Shown in pieces: positions 45,541 to 57,200 of a DNA stretch of 64,000 bases; position 1 is the stretch's first letter; the number at the start of each line of letters is the position of its first letter. The position numbers were made by a program, and so were the translations under genes. Source of the stretch: Owenia fusiformis (taxonomy: Eukaryota > Annelida > Polychaeta > Sabellida > Oweniidae); the NCBI GenBank assembly GCA_903813345.2, contig CAIIXF020000009.1, forward strand, positions 35,209,759 to 35,273,758, read 5' to 3'. The notes under the pieces are model-generated. The model had not been told where the DNA came from and ran no database searches. It was given only the letters and a program-made list of their open reading frames with translations.

Positions 45541-48500
45541 TTAGTTCCATACTTCAAAACCATATTTATCATCAAAGAGGGATAGATCTGGAAACCATAG
45601 GCATCAGCTATAGTCATACACAAAATCACCCCTCTCAAAAATGTCAAAATTTTCAAAAAATCAACAATTTTTTTCTCAGCTCCTACTGATTCAATTAGTT
45701 TGAACCTTTCAGGGCTTATAGCCCTGCTACTGGGCACTTCACATGAAATTTTTCAATGTCTTCCAGTGTCTGATTGAAAAGTGAGGCTCTAAATAGTAAG
45801 AAAATGGGTCATGAATTTGCCCCCTGGGGTACATACTTTGTAGTATTTTCCAAATTCTGTAGGAGTGATTGGCGTTATTTATTTTGCAAATGATTCATAT
45901 ATATAATGTCTATGTATGTAACTTAAAAACATCAAGATATCTAAAATTATTGAAGATGAAAAAATTATTTTCCGGGGGTGGGGTGTTTTTGGGGGGTGGG
46001 GGGCTAACCCCTGAAAAAAAAGAATTATGTACCACTCTGTGAAGCTATCACCTAGGTAGAATTTTCATCTAAGACTTCCCTCTAACTGAAAATGCTGCCA
46101 AACCAACTATACTCCATTTATTAAGAATTTTCCTCCTCGCTCTTAGAGTATTAACATAATGTTTCAAAAAAACTTTACTTATGGATTTTTAAAAATAGAT
46201 TTGATTTTCAGTTCACATTTTCATTGCATATTCGAGTCTACATTTTGTTCATATTTATATACTTATTATGTCATATTAAGTCCATGAATCAATATTCTTT
46301 GAAAATCAAGGTGAAAAGCAAAATGCCAGTTTTCTGAGCCTCGCCAATTACATTGATTACTAGCACATGTGCATCCCCTTACAGAAAATATAAACGACTA
46401 TCTACTTTTAAGGATATTACGAATTGCAATTACAAATACTGTTATTTTTAAGGCCTAATAAATGGTTGGTTTGTGGTTGTGTTGAAAGTAAATGGAATCC
46501 AAAGAGATACAGCATTTCAAATTTATTTGTAGATCGATTTGTTCATTTTTGGAAGGTCTTGGAACAATTAAGCAACTTCAGTTCTTTTGTATCATTAGCT
46601 GGCACAATTCAACAAAATTGATCAACTAAACCTATAAACATAAACAAGGCCTCTAATATTCAAATAGAAAATCAATTGTAATTTGGGATGGTGCTGCTTA
46701 TTAATACATATTGGTCGTGTCCTCTCTGAGCATGCTCAGAGAAGACAAGCCACCATTTGCATTCACACAAATATTGACGCATAACCTGAAAGGTGAATTA
46801 ATACCTGGATTTTGACAATTTAGCAATTAAAGGTGAGTTTTTGGTACAAACACTGACATTTTGGACTCTAAGCTTCAGTATTCTGCACAGATTGTTTTTT
46901 GTGATTTTGGTTCCAATTGTTTTGATTAGATATTGGAAAATGCATGTTTTTCTGCTCTGTTAATAATTCAGTTGTTTATATACCTTGAGCAATAATATCA
47001 ATAGTAGGCTACATTTATGAGGGAATAAAAACCAAGATTATGTAGCATTCTAACATGCATGCATCTAACATACTAACATTAATAACAAATATATAAAAAT
47101 GATATATATATGAGAATGATGGCAATACATTACCTATCTTCATAATAAGTAGTTGTGAATAAGGGAGTTAATAATCAGTATAGGAGAAATAATTGTGATA
47201 TAACAAAGAGGTGTTAACTAAGTTTATTTATTCACAAATAGCTTCCTTTCTATATTAGCTTTGAAAGATCTCTGAGAGCTTTGCGTAGTGTGTCTTAATG
47301 GAATCATTTCAGCGAGTTCATTAATACACTATTGTTAATGTCACGTCATACATAACTCATCACCAAATAATCTGCTATAACAATTCACCATATTCACAAT
47401 AACTGAGTTACCTGTCAATTTTAATTACTTCAGGTTGATCCGCATGATGGGGTTATTCATTATGTAACTTTAATGATTATAATTAATACTTCTAATTAAT
47501 TAATTGGGGAATATTTTTCAGACATCTATGTTGATATTAAGCTATTATGGTAGTAAACCTAGTCCAAAATCAAAATAAATCTATAAAAAGTTATAATGAC
47601 ATTTTTATTTTTCATTACTTATAGAATATGGTCTCCTCATAAAGTAAAACAATAATTTACATTTTTGGTATTACATTACAAAAGGTTTTTATTGTTAATA
47701 CTAAATCTCCCTGGTAACTCTCTTTCCTATGATATAATTTCTGCATCTTTCTTTCGAATAGATGCAAACGGATATAGATTTTTATTTCTGCAGTATTTGA
47801 TACAATGTGACCTTCCAGTGATAAATGCTCTCAAGTTATGAACATGTCTAGCGGGGTATCCAGTTACAATATAAATGAGAAGAGAGATTTGATAAATGGA
47901 TAAATGTCACTAGAGACATAAAATATACAATACATAAATATGAACTGAACAATATTGACATTAGAAATAAATACATGTAGCATATGTCTTCTCTGCCTTT
48001 TTCAACATCTAGAATCATTCAAAAATGGAATTCAAAGTAAATCAAAGCAAATCAAGTTGATGTCATGTCCGAAGAATGCTGACAATTCATTGCAGTTTCA
48101 TTGACATTAAATTATATCGAATAGAACAATAAATATTTAAAGATAAAGCACTTATTTAGAGACCGCTCATTTCATCAACCAAGCTGTAACAAAAGCACTG
48201 TTATTCTTATATTTACATTACCTGAAGGCATTGGGAAACAATCTCTAGAAATCAATCTCCATTTGGATAGCTAGAAAATGCATGTCAAAATCAATAAATG
48301 ATATCTTGAGTGTTAAGAGGAAATTACCGCAATATTTGCATTTCAGGAGAGCTTTTGTTTAGGGAAATTATGGGATACAAACTTGATTTCAAAATGATGT
48401 TTCGATGGTGATGTTACAATTGCTTTCTAATTGGAAAACCATTGAAGAAGAATTGTCCCGTGGATGCAAAATAGTTGACCTTTGGCTCATTTGATACGCT

Positions 48501-49710
48501 ACATTCCCGAGCTCTGTTAACAATAAATTGACATAATTTTCTTGTGTATCTAAAATATAAATGATTGTTCATAGCCTGTTTATAAAAGTATAGTAAATTC
48601 CAATTAGTTCAAATAAATAGCTTTTATGGAGATTGTCATAGTGACATTATAAAAGAAACACTGGAATTGCAAGCTATGATATTTTCAAAATCATGTCATT
48701 TTGAAATTTTTATTTTCATATTTAATGACAATTTATATGGCATAGACTTGAAAGAAAATTTGAAAGATAAAACAGCATCTCGTACTTTAATTCAGTTGTA
48801 TTTATTATTATTAAGGGAAACAAACAAATGATTTTTTCGCAGCCAAGAGAAAATATCTTCATGAAAAATTTGCTGATTTGTTGCCAGTTGATGCTCCCAT
48901 GGCATAATCCATTTTTACCTCCAGCTATCGTTGCATGTTCTGTTATGGTGTCATTCTGGTGTGGACCTCATGTCCTTAACATCATTACTCAATTAATAAT
49001 GGCTCTTCACTATTATTCACCTTTCTGTATACTGTACATTTATAAGGCTGTCATATTACCAACTTGAAATTACTGTAACATGTTACCCTTTTAAAAAGAC
49101 CTTAACCCACAAGGGAAGTAATCGCTACTAAGATCTGAGTTGGGTTTTGGTCAAGGCTTGAGAATTCAAACTCAAAATTGTAAATAGTAAAACCTTTTGT
49201 TTATTGAAAGAAGAATATCTCCTTGGAAACAAGGTTTAATTAAAGCGTAACAATACAGGAAGTGAAGACAGGAAGACGTCTACGCTGTATCATTTGTCAG
49301 AATTATTATTGCTTCATAGCTATCATTATTGTCTGAACAGTCTAAGCTAGAATTTCACATTCTTTCTCTGACATTCAGATACTCACCATATCTTTCTGTT
49401 CACTACTCAGAATAAAATAAAGCAGTATTATTAAGTTGCGATTGAGGTTTTGAATATACATTTATAAATCTTACTTCCGTGTATTTATGGACTCATGTAT
49501 TGAATTGAAACTTTAATCCCAGTATTTTTACTTTTTAGATGTCATTATCAAGATATTATCTATATTATCTTATATAATCACATCTCTCCTTTTGAAGAAA
49601 CTTTTATTTGTCACTTTCCGAGGGAGATACTTTGGTTTACATGTTTTAATTCTGTTTTAAAGAGAGAATCAGATATAGCGAGCAGGCTAAACAAAAAATT
49701 GTTTCAATTT

Positions 49711-50030
49711 TAGAATATTTTTGGCTCATGTCATTCCTTGTCATGTCTATTTTCTAAAAATCACAAAAGTGCATACTTTATTCCAGGAAAACTAAAGATT
49801 TTTACAATAATGTATTATTTTTCTAGAAGAATGGTTACCATTCTTATTATTTGGGAGAATTTAAACATTTTTCACTCATTTTTGCACTTTGAATCATTAA
49901 TAACTTCATCAATTTATAACATATTGTGAATCTTTTGGGAGATATTGTATTTGATATTGTAAGGAATGGATTGGTAGGTCAATTATACATGTTGCTTGTA
50001 ATTTTGTCACCCCCTATAGATCAGATTCTG
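49711..50030. repeat. Dispersed repeat, copy B
   Basis: Inverse of 43966-44302. It ends at TATAGATCAGATTCTG. The 63-codon ORF inside (49738-49929) is not conserved in copy A, so it is not a gene. Confidence 0.75.
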
Positions 50031-50442
50031 CCTTTAATCTAATCATTCTATTATCAAACAAAGCAAGCTCGATATAGTCCCTAGGTAATTTGATATCTAT
50101 TGAAAGATACAGAAATGATGAAGATAGATAGATTTGAATCTGTCCTTACGTTACATTATTCAGGTTTACGTCACGTCATTAACAAGACATATGTTGTCAA
50201 GATGGATTATACTCAGCTTGGTAATTACGTGATTGGGTTTAAGCGGATCGCATAAATAATTAACAGCCCCATGAATTATAATTATACAACAGTCTATGAT
50301 CTAATTGTAATGAGAGTGAAGACTAATTATTAGGAGCCAGAAATACTACCTGCCTATTTTGAATATTTTTTTTGATGAATTAATTTGATGTAAGCACCTT
50401 TACTAACAATATCTCATTTCCTTGGGTGCACTGTATTTTCAG

Positions 50443-50475
50443 CATGATTCGTATCCAGAAATTTGGGAATACAGC
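50443..50475 (+). CDS. Small exon HDSYPEIWEYS (33 bp, phase 0-0)
   Basis: Strong acceptor (CTGTATTTTCAG) and donor (CAGC|gtaagt). It reads HDSYPEIWEYS, phase 0-0, on the far side of the 14.7-kb intron. Tyrosine- and tryptophan-bearing like other linkers of this protein. Splice sites are better than those of the other microexons. Confidence 0.55.
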
Positions 50476-51512
50476 GTAAGTTATCTGTCTGTATGACATG
50501 TCGGAAAGTAACCTTAGTAACAGTCTGTTACTATAGCAACCCTATTCTAAAGTCATATCGGGAAAAGGTTGCACACAAGTTTCATGCATTTGTGAACCCT
50601 GTTAACATAGAAAATCTGAAATAACAAAATCTTACTACAGTAGTTAGCATATCTATACAGAATATTAATCAAGTGATTTTCTATGGTTACCCTGACAACC
50701 ATGATTCAACCTCCTTTGCATGATTTAGCCTAGTGTTAGTCTCCCATAGTATCATCATCAGAGTTTTCACGTTTGAAATATACCAGTGTTTGTTGCCCAT
50801 TGTCTATCACAGCTTCTACATGTTAATCTTCACATTTCTACATGTTAATCTTCATATTTCTACATGTTAATAGTCACATTTATTTCTCCTATACATTTAT
50901 ATTGGGTAGTTAAGTAATTGCATTTGGCTGATTTAAGAACTTCAGTATTGCATGCATTGTAGCACATTCTGCTTAAAGGTCCTGTCTATGTTTATGTCTG
51001 GCCCAATAGCCATCCATGCTTTAAAACACGAGCCTTTAATAATTGATTATTTGAAATACTATACATGAAAGTAGTTTACATTCCTTATTCAATTATTTCC
51101 AATTGATTTTATGATTTCTTGGCAACTACAACATTCAATAGATTTCTGTTCATTTTATTTTACATTCTGCATATTGAATCTGTGTTAACCTTAAACAAAT
51201 TTTAATTTCTCACTTTAATATCTAACAATTTAACCAAGCACATGTATGTATGGGATGTGATCATTTCCAAAGGTTGTAAAAATGAAGCTTTGGGAGCAAG
51301 ATTTACACAAATCCTCTAACAATACGATATCAGTCTGGCACACAGGCTCAGAAAAGTGCACCGTATTGGATACCTTGTTTATTCAATTTGCACAAATTTT
51401 TGGGGTTGTGAGTTGCACTGAAGATAACATATATGCACAATATGCAACCTTTGGTAGATGACACTTGAATTAGATTGTTGAAAATATATTAAATGACCAT
51501 TGTTTATTACAG
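50476..51512 (+). other. Intron, 1.0 kb
   Basis: Contains three copies of a 22-bp unit (TTCTACATGTTAATCTTCAC) at about 50815-50880; nothing else seen. Confidence 0.5.
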
Positions 51513-51562
51513 AGTGGTCTACATAACCCACCCATTGACAAACCTGGCCAGTTCAGCAGATA
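51513..51562 (+). CDS. SORBS: SORBS-like small exon SGLHNPPIDKPGQFSR (phase 0 to 2)
   Basis: The acceptor is GTTTATTACAG and the donor AGATA|gtaagt. It reads SGLHNPPIDKPGQFSR and the split codon TA|T completes a tyrosine with the next exon. The phase change 0 to 2 is met exactly by the acceptor at 51914, which supports both exons. Confidence 0.65.
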
Positions 51563-51913
51563 GTAAGTCAATTTATTATTGTTTAATTAGAGTGGGGTGG
51601 GATGTGTAGATATCTCCATCATATACATACTCACAACAAAGAGGGGAAGAGACTGCAGCATTTTGAATATTTTGATTTGTACATACCTGTACCTCTATAA
51701 TATTGAATTGTTCCCCATAGTAAAAATATGCTCATTATATTTTTTGTTTTATACTTTCTATAGTTTACAATGTGTGTATTATAAGAATAGATCCATTGTA
51801 TGTTTACCCTATACTTATAGTAGAAGGTTGATATAAAATAAAAATATTATTGGAACCATATTTATATCTCACTATGAGCCACCCAGTATGATACTCTCAT
51901 TCATTTCCTCCAG
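51563..51913 (+). other. Intron, 351 bp
   Basis: Nothing recognised. Confidence 0.4.
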
Positions 51914-52062
51914 TACTGAAGGTCCAGACTCAGATGTGCGAAGTGTAGGATCTGGTTCTCAGCTTTCACCCCTGCAATCCAAGGAGGCTTATCGGCAAGT
52001 TCTCGTTGGGGGAGAGGTTCCCGTCAGTGGCTTCCGCAAACAAGTACCAGATAGACCCGCAG
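51914..52062 (+). CDS. SORBS: SORBS-like exon (TEGPDSDVRSVGSGS...VPDRPA)
   Basis: The acceptor is ATTTCCTCCAG and the donor CCGCAG|gtgaat. Phase 2 in, phase 1 out. It reads YTEGPDSDVRSVGSGSQ, then LSPLQSKEAYRQVLVGGEVP and VSGFRKQVPDRPA. The second half (EAYRQVLVGGEVPVSGFRK) has the density of glycine and hydrophobic residues of a structured or conserved short module; I do not recognise it by name. It hands over in phase 1 to the giant exon or, if that is skipped, to 61056 or 63117. Confidence 0.75.
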
Positions 52063-54245
52063 GTGAATATTTTACAAAATTAACATATTTAAAATTCAGT
52101 TTCATATTATTTTCACTTTTCTGATATAACTCTTGACCTGCAGAATTGGGGTTACACATATTTTGTATGATATAGATTTCTGTTAACATTATTTCACTTT
52201 ATTTCTCTATTTCTCTTCTTTAATTTACAATGTTGTCATTCTATATATTGTAATTTCACTTGTTAGAAATATGTGTTTAGAAATATTCTTTAACATTGTG
52301 TTATGTTGTGTTAATAATGTATAGAATATGAAAGTTGTCAGCAGTTCGACTTATAATCACTATTTAAACTAAAAGGCAGAATAATGTGTTCATAAATCTT
52401 ACTGCCTGGCACCTTATATGTTGTATGTAATCTCCCTGCATGTTTGTATGGATATAAATTACATTAGATTATTCGGTGTTCACAGACTTGTCCAAGGAAG
52501 TCAAGACAACCAATTTTAATTAAAAACAATTCATTCTCCCATTATACTTGTATTTGAATGAGAGTGGGAAATTGATATAAAAATGGTGTGCTGTTTGTAT
52601 AACACTGATGATAATGTCACCTAAATGAGTAATAAAGATCGTAAATAACCCATAATGGGGAATAAATCTATACTTAACCTTACACAGTATTTTACACCAA
52701 AATTGCTAATTTCATCTGAGAAGCCTAATTTTTTATTCAGCACTATGTTCAACTTATTTTTTATGAATGACTGTTTGTGTAAAGTTCATGTGTGATTATC
52801 TATGATAAATGTATTATTTCATGAAACTCACAAAATCAAACTGATTCTGTATGTCCATGCCTCGTAAGGTTACGCATGGTTGATTGTTCTGACTTCCATA
52901 GATAAGGTCCATAATGGGGATATAATCTGATCTATGGCAACCGGTACTTGAAATTATATGGATTTATTCCTCATATAGAAATTGTGTACATTTCCATCAA
53001 TCTATTATGAAAAGAATGAGTTCTATGTTGCCATTTGATTGGTCAGAATATTGGTCTCCATGGGATCTCATTTTCTAGACATTTTGGATGTTATGCAGAA
53101 ATAGCAAAGCATGTCTGACTTGTACTTGTACAATGTTACTTAAAGTGACAATATGTTTTGCATGAGGAAAAAAAGAGTTTGGTGCAGATTTTTCTGTTTG
53201 TTAGTTAAGGAATTAGAAATCAATGAGGTAGAACTGTTTTTGGTTTCTTTAATGTTTGCATGTTATGTTTTCTTATTTTATTTGTGGAATGTCGGTTTTG
53301 CATTTCCCTTATTTTTGCTGTTTATTTGTTTCTCAAAATGGTATACTTTCCATCACCTGGTTACCCATGATTCATGTGCAATGGTAGTTTTTCCCCATGA
53401 TGCTTAGCAAAAGGCTGGTGTTCTGAAAGATTCAAGGCTTATTTGGAGTGACAAAAGGATGGGTATGTATAATGTATATAAAGTACATTTCTGAAAACAT
53501 GAATTGTCATATACATGTAGAACTACTATGATTCTTTCCACAAGTCTCTTGATAAAGAAAAGCATGAAAAGAAAACAATGAAAACACTATATTGGAGTAG
53601 CTTAAGAATGACATGAATACATATTGATATACATCAGTGTTGAAATAGCAACTGCACTATTGTCAGGAGAGCTGTCCAAGAAATGGTTAAGACAAAAACT
53701 CCTACAGTTTCATTGTCATCACAAATGAAGGAGAGAATAGGAAAAGATCAAAACTGAGATGGAACTTTTTGTACATCTAATACATTCATTAGATTATAAA
53801 ATGAAAGTTAACATGAACTAAAGACATAGACCATGAACTAAGGAACACCAGCTTAAGTAGATCAAATGATGTTGTTGCCATCAATGTAGCAGTAATATAA
53901 ATCTTAATATTTATCTGAGTATGGGCTGGGTCATTAATAGTTGTTTGCATTATGCTTTGGTTACCTCTGATTCTCTTTGTGCCTTTGTATATATATATAT
54001 AGTGTAGTGATTGCACTAACCCCTTTCTGCACTTTCATTTTTCACAATTGGTGGCTAAGAAAAAGAGAGACTTGACTCTTATGAATGCTTAATTAAGAAC
54101 TGAATGCATGATGAACTGGATCCAGTGGATGCATATGCAGAATTTGAATAACTAAAGCTTTATGAAAGTTTTTAAGTGATTGCAAATAATTTTGTTGAAT
54201 TTAATGATTTTTCTACTAACCAGTAACAATGTTCTGTCTTTTCAG
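52063..54245 (+). other. Intron, 2.2 kb
   Basis: Open frames such as 53153-53407 lack matching splice phases. A short (TA)n run lies near 53988. Nothing else seen. Confidence 0.4.
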
Positions 54246-57200
54246 CCATATCTGATGTAGATTATGTCTCTGGCTGGCAAGATGCTCTCTCATATCATAA
54301 TATCACCCATAAACACTCAAAACAACCGATCAAACATTCCCCTTACCACAGTGCCTTCAATCCACCCAATGCTGACCCTTTGAAAAATTTAAAATCTTCA
54401 CCTAATCCTAAAATCTCTAGACGTAAACATCGAAGAAAATTAACCCAAGAATTAAGCCCTCGTAGTGCCAAATCAACACCAAGTCCAACTCCTGACCCCT
54501 ACTTATCTTCAAATAAAAATCATTCTACTTACTTAAATGAAGAAGTTACTGCTGGTCATATGTATCAGAATTCCTTTGAACAATCTAAAGGTCACCGTGA
54601 CCCTTGTATAGCTGTGCGAAAAGATAATGCAAAAAGGTTCTCATTTACTAAAGCTCAATTAGGTGATGACATTTTCTCACCCTCATCTCCCCATATGAAC
54701 CCAACAGAGCAAAGTTTAGAAACCTACAAACAATCAGCCACCAATTCTTGGTTAAATGACCCAGTGCATCATCATTTACGTGCAAATGGTAGTCAAATCA
54801 CAATCCATTTACATAATACTACACAAAGAGAATCAGATGTAACTGTTGATATTAACATTGGGGAAGGTCACAAATCTGCTCAAGCTCAATCTCATGTAGA
54901 ATCTAGTCCTGTTGAGAGGGATTCTAGGGTAAATGAAAATCACAACAGTGCTCAAGATAGATCATCAGTCAATTTAAATCATCACTCTGATAATAACGCA
55001 ATAGAAACTGTTGTCCAAGACATGTATCCAAGACAGTCTTCAGGGGTTAGAATTTCAAAGTTTAGCAGCTCAAAGGTTTCCAACAGGTCACCTTCACCTT
55101 TAAGGTCAGATGACTTAAGAGGTAGATCCAGACCAACATCCGCACAGCCATCAGAGTTGAGCAAACAATCTACACCACAACAGAATGAGTCAAAGGGTGT
55201 TGTTATCAAACGTGCAGGTGTTAAGAAGGACACTGAGAACAAAGACAGTATAGCTCCTTCTTTAAGCAACAGACCAAAGTCATACCATGGAGCGGAATCG
55301 GATTCTAAATCTTCAAGCACTGGTTATTTAAGACGAACAAAGAATGTAGACACATACGATTTTCCTGAAAAACCTAAACAATTTGAATATGGGAAAAGAG
55401 AAAAACCTCAAGACAACATACAAAGTAGAATCTCAAAATTAATGGGTAGCACAAACAAGGAGAAATCAACCAAAGATGACTCCAATATCTCAATGCCATC
55501 TAGTGTAAGAAGTTCACGTTCAAATCTCGATAACTCAAGTTTCTGGGATGGTTTTGACTTAGGTGCCACTAGTCCTGGAGAATCATCCATGGGTTCAATG
55601 TCCGCTATTAATGATCTTGTCAGAGATCCCAAATTACGAGAAGAACTTCAACGACCAGAGGTGTTGGAACTATTAAGGAAATATGATCCAATGGGGTCTG
55701 AATCAAGCTCTCTTAACTCAGAAAGTTCATATGTCCAAATCTATGAAGAAACTAAATCGAAGAAGCAGAGAGATAAATACCGTGAAAAAGTTGAGACTTT
55801 GTATAAGTCAAGAGTTGAAAATGATAGAAAGTCGCCAGATTCCCCATATCATTCTTTTGATAATGAGCGATCTGGGGATGTGATACCAACATATGTACCA
55901 GGTGTTAATAAAGATGTGTGGGATGAAGTTGACCATGAAAGGCAGGTGTCTAATGATTTTGCCCAGCCTGACGAATCAACTGATGCTATCCCTGATTCAT
56001 ACGCTGATATACCACCCCAATCAGAAAGTACTCCTAATAAGAAAAAGAAGAAGGTTCGAGTCAGAAGGCATGACTCGCTGATTAAGTCAGCTTCAGAACC
56101 AGATATCCCAAGAAAATTATTGAACAATAAAAGGGGTATTTTGAAGAATCCATTAAGCACCGAGGATATCATATCCAACTTAAAATCTCCATGTCCCTCA
56201 GAATGTAGTGAACGACCAGCCAGGATCGATCATAATACATACCAGTCATATGCTGCTGGTATATTGCATTCCTCACAAAAGGGGAAGAAGTTCATGAGGC
56301 TTCAACAGAATTATGCTATCCTTGAATATGTAGCAAACCTTGAGACTTGCATACTAGAATCAAAGGAGCCTAGACCTGTTGGCAGTGAACGGTTGACTGA
56401 AATGCATGTTAAGTCAAAGATTGGTCGAATGGGACAAAGAGATGATCTCGATGGAAATGGGAAGATATCTCAAGAAAAATTGAAACAGTTCAAAGAGCTG
56501 CAGCTCCTGTATAAGATTCTGGATGAAGCACAAGAGAAGGATGAATTTTACTATGACAATGACAATATTGCCCAATTTCAGTGGAATCCCTACAAGGATT
56601 ACAGTATAAAATACAGAGAAAAGTCCTTAGATGATATCTATGGCATATTTGAATACAATGACCCCAATTTGAACTACAAAAGGGGGAAATCAAGACCAAA
56701 ATCTAATGGTTCTGATTTCCGAAGAGAGTTATCTTTCCGTAAAGTTCTTGAAAAATATAAAAATCTAGATGCTGAATCTAGAGAGAACATGACTTTTGAT
56801 GATTTTTTCCAGTCTCAGAGATCAAGAAGGAACTCTGATGCTTCATCGATATACAGCACAGCAAGCACAGTTCCTGGCAGTTACTTACAGATGCAAGAAA
56901 ATGCTAGTAGAAGGTCTAATGATATAGTTCTGTATGGTACCAATATCGATGAAGATTCTAATAAGTATGAACAATATGTTGAATCCTTGAAAAATAGGTC
57001 TAAATCATTGCCGAATCTGCATCGAAGGTCATCTGAACAATCTGTTGAAGAATTGAAAATTGACGAGCCAAGATCAAGATCTGTTAACAGGTTTAATGAT
57101 GAAAGAAGGCAAAGTGAACCACTATCCAAGAAAAATCAACAATATGAAATGATCAAAGTCAGTCAAGGAAATCAAAGTATGACATACCCTGATGAAGAAA

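Larger units (their letters stand above)
40930..46148. mobile_element. Second fold-back element, 5.2 kb, with satellite arms
   Basis: Outer inverted repeats begin CTCTAAGAGCGAGGAGGAAA, with TA at both outer edges (40928-40929 and 46149-46150). The outermost 600 bp of each side match closely, including a 67-codon open frame (41340-41543 plus, 45737-45534 minus; MPSSRAISPERFKLIESVGA). Inside, the left arm holds about 14 units of a roughly 180-bp repeat and the right arm about 6 in inverse orientation. The centre (about 43966-44500) carries two unrelated dispersed repeats. I see no transposase. Whole element is able to fold into a multi-kilobase hairpin. Confidence 0.75.
35728..50442 (+). other. 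Intron, 14.7 kb, occupied by a minisatellite and two fold-back elements
   Basis: It carries the repeats listed separately at 36024-36303, 36358-40673, 40930-46148 and 49711-50030. From 46150 to 49710 I find no supported gene; short ORFs there (46424-46621, 48828-49067) have no splice or domain support. A perfect 20-bp palindrome centred on GAGCATGCTC lies at 46723-46742. Confidence 0.5.

Noticed and set aside
46723-46742. Perfect 20-bp palindrome TCTCTGAGCATGCTCAGAGA as a regulatory site
   Set aside because: Noted only; I know of no factor it clearly matches and a single palindrome in a long intron is weak evidence.
46150-49710. A separate host gene within the large intron
   Set aside because: Only short ORFs without splice-phase, domain or composition support were found.
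51888-52124. 78-codon ORF taken as a gene
   Set aside because: It is the exon 51914-52062 with intron read on both sides; its ATG lies upstream of the acceptor.
53153-53407. ORF beginning MFCMRKKRVWCRFFCLL as an alternative first exon
   Set aside because: Its possible donor leaves phase 0, while the following acceptor at 54246 needs phase 1; the rest is hydrophobic chance translation.
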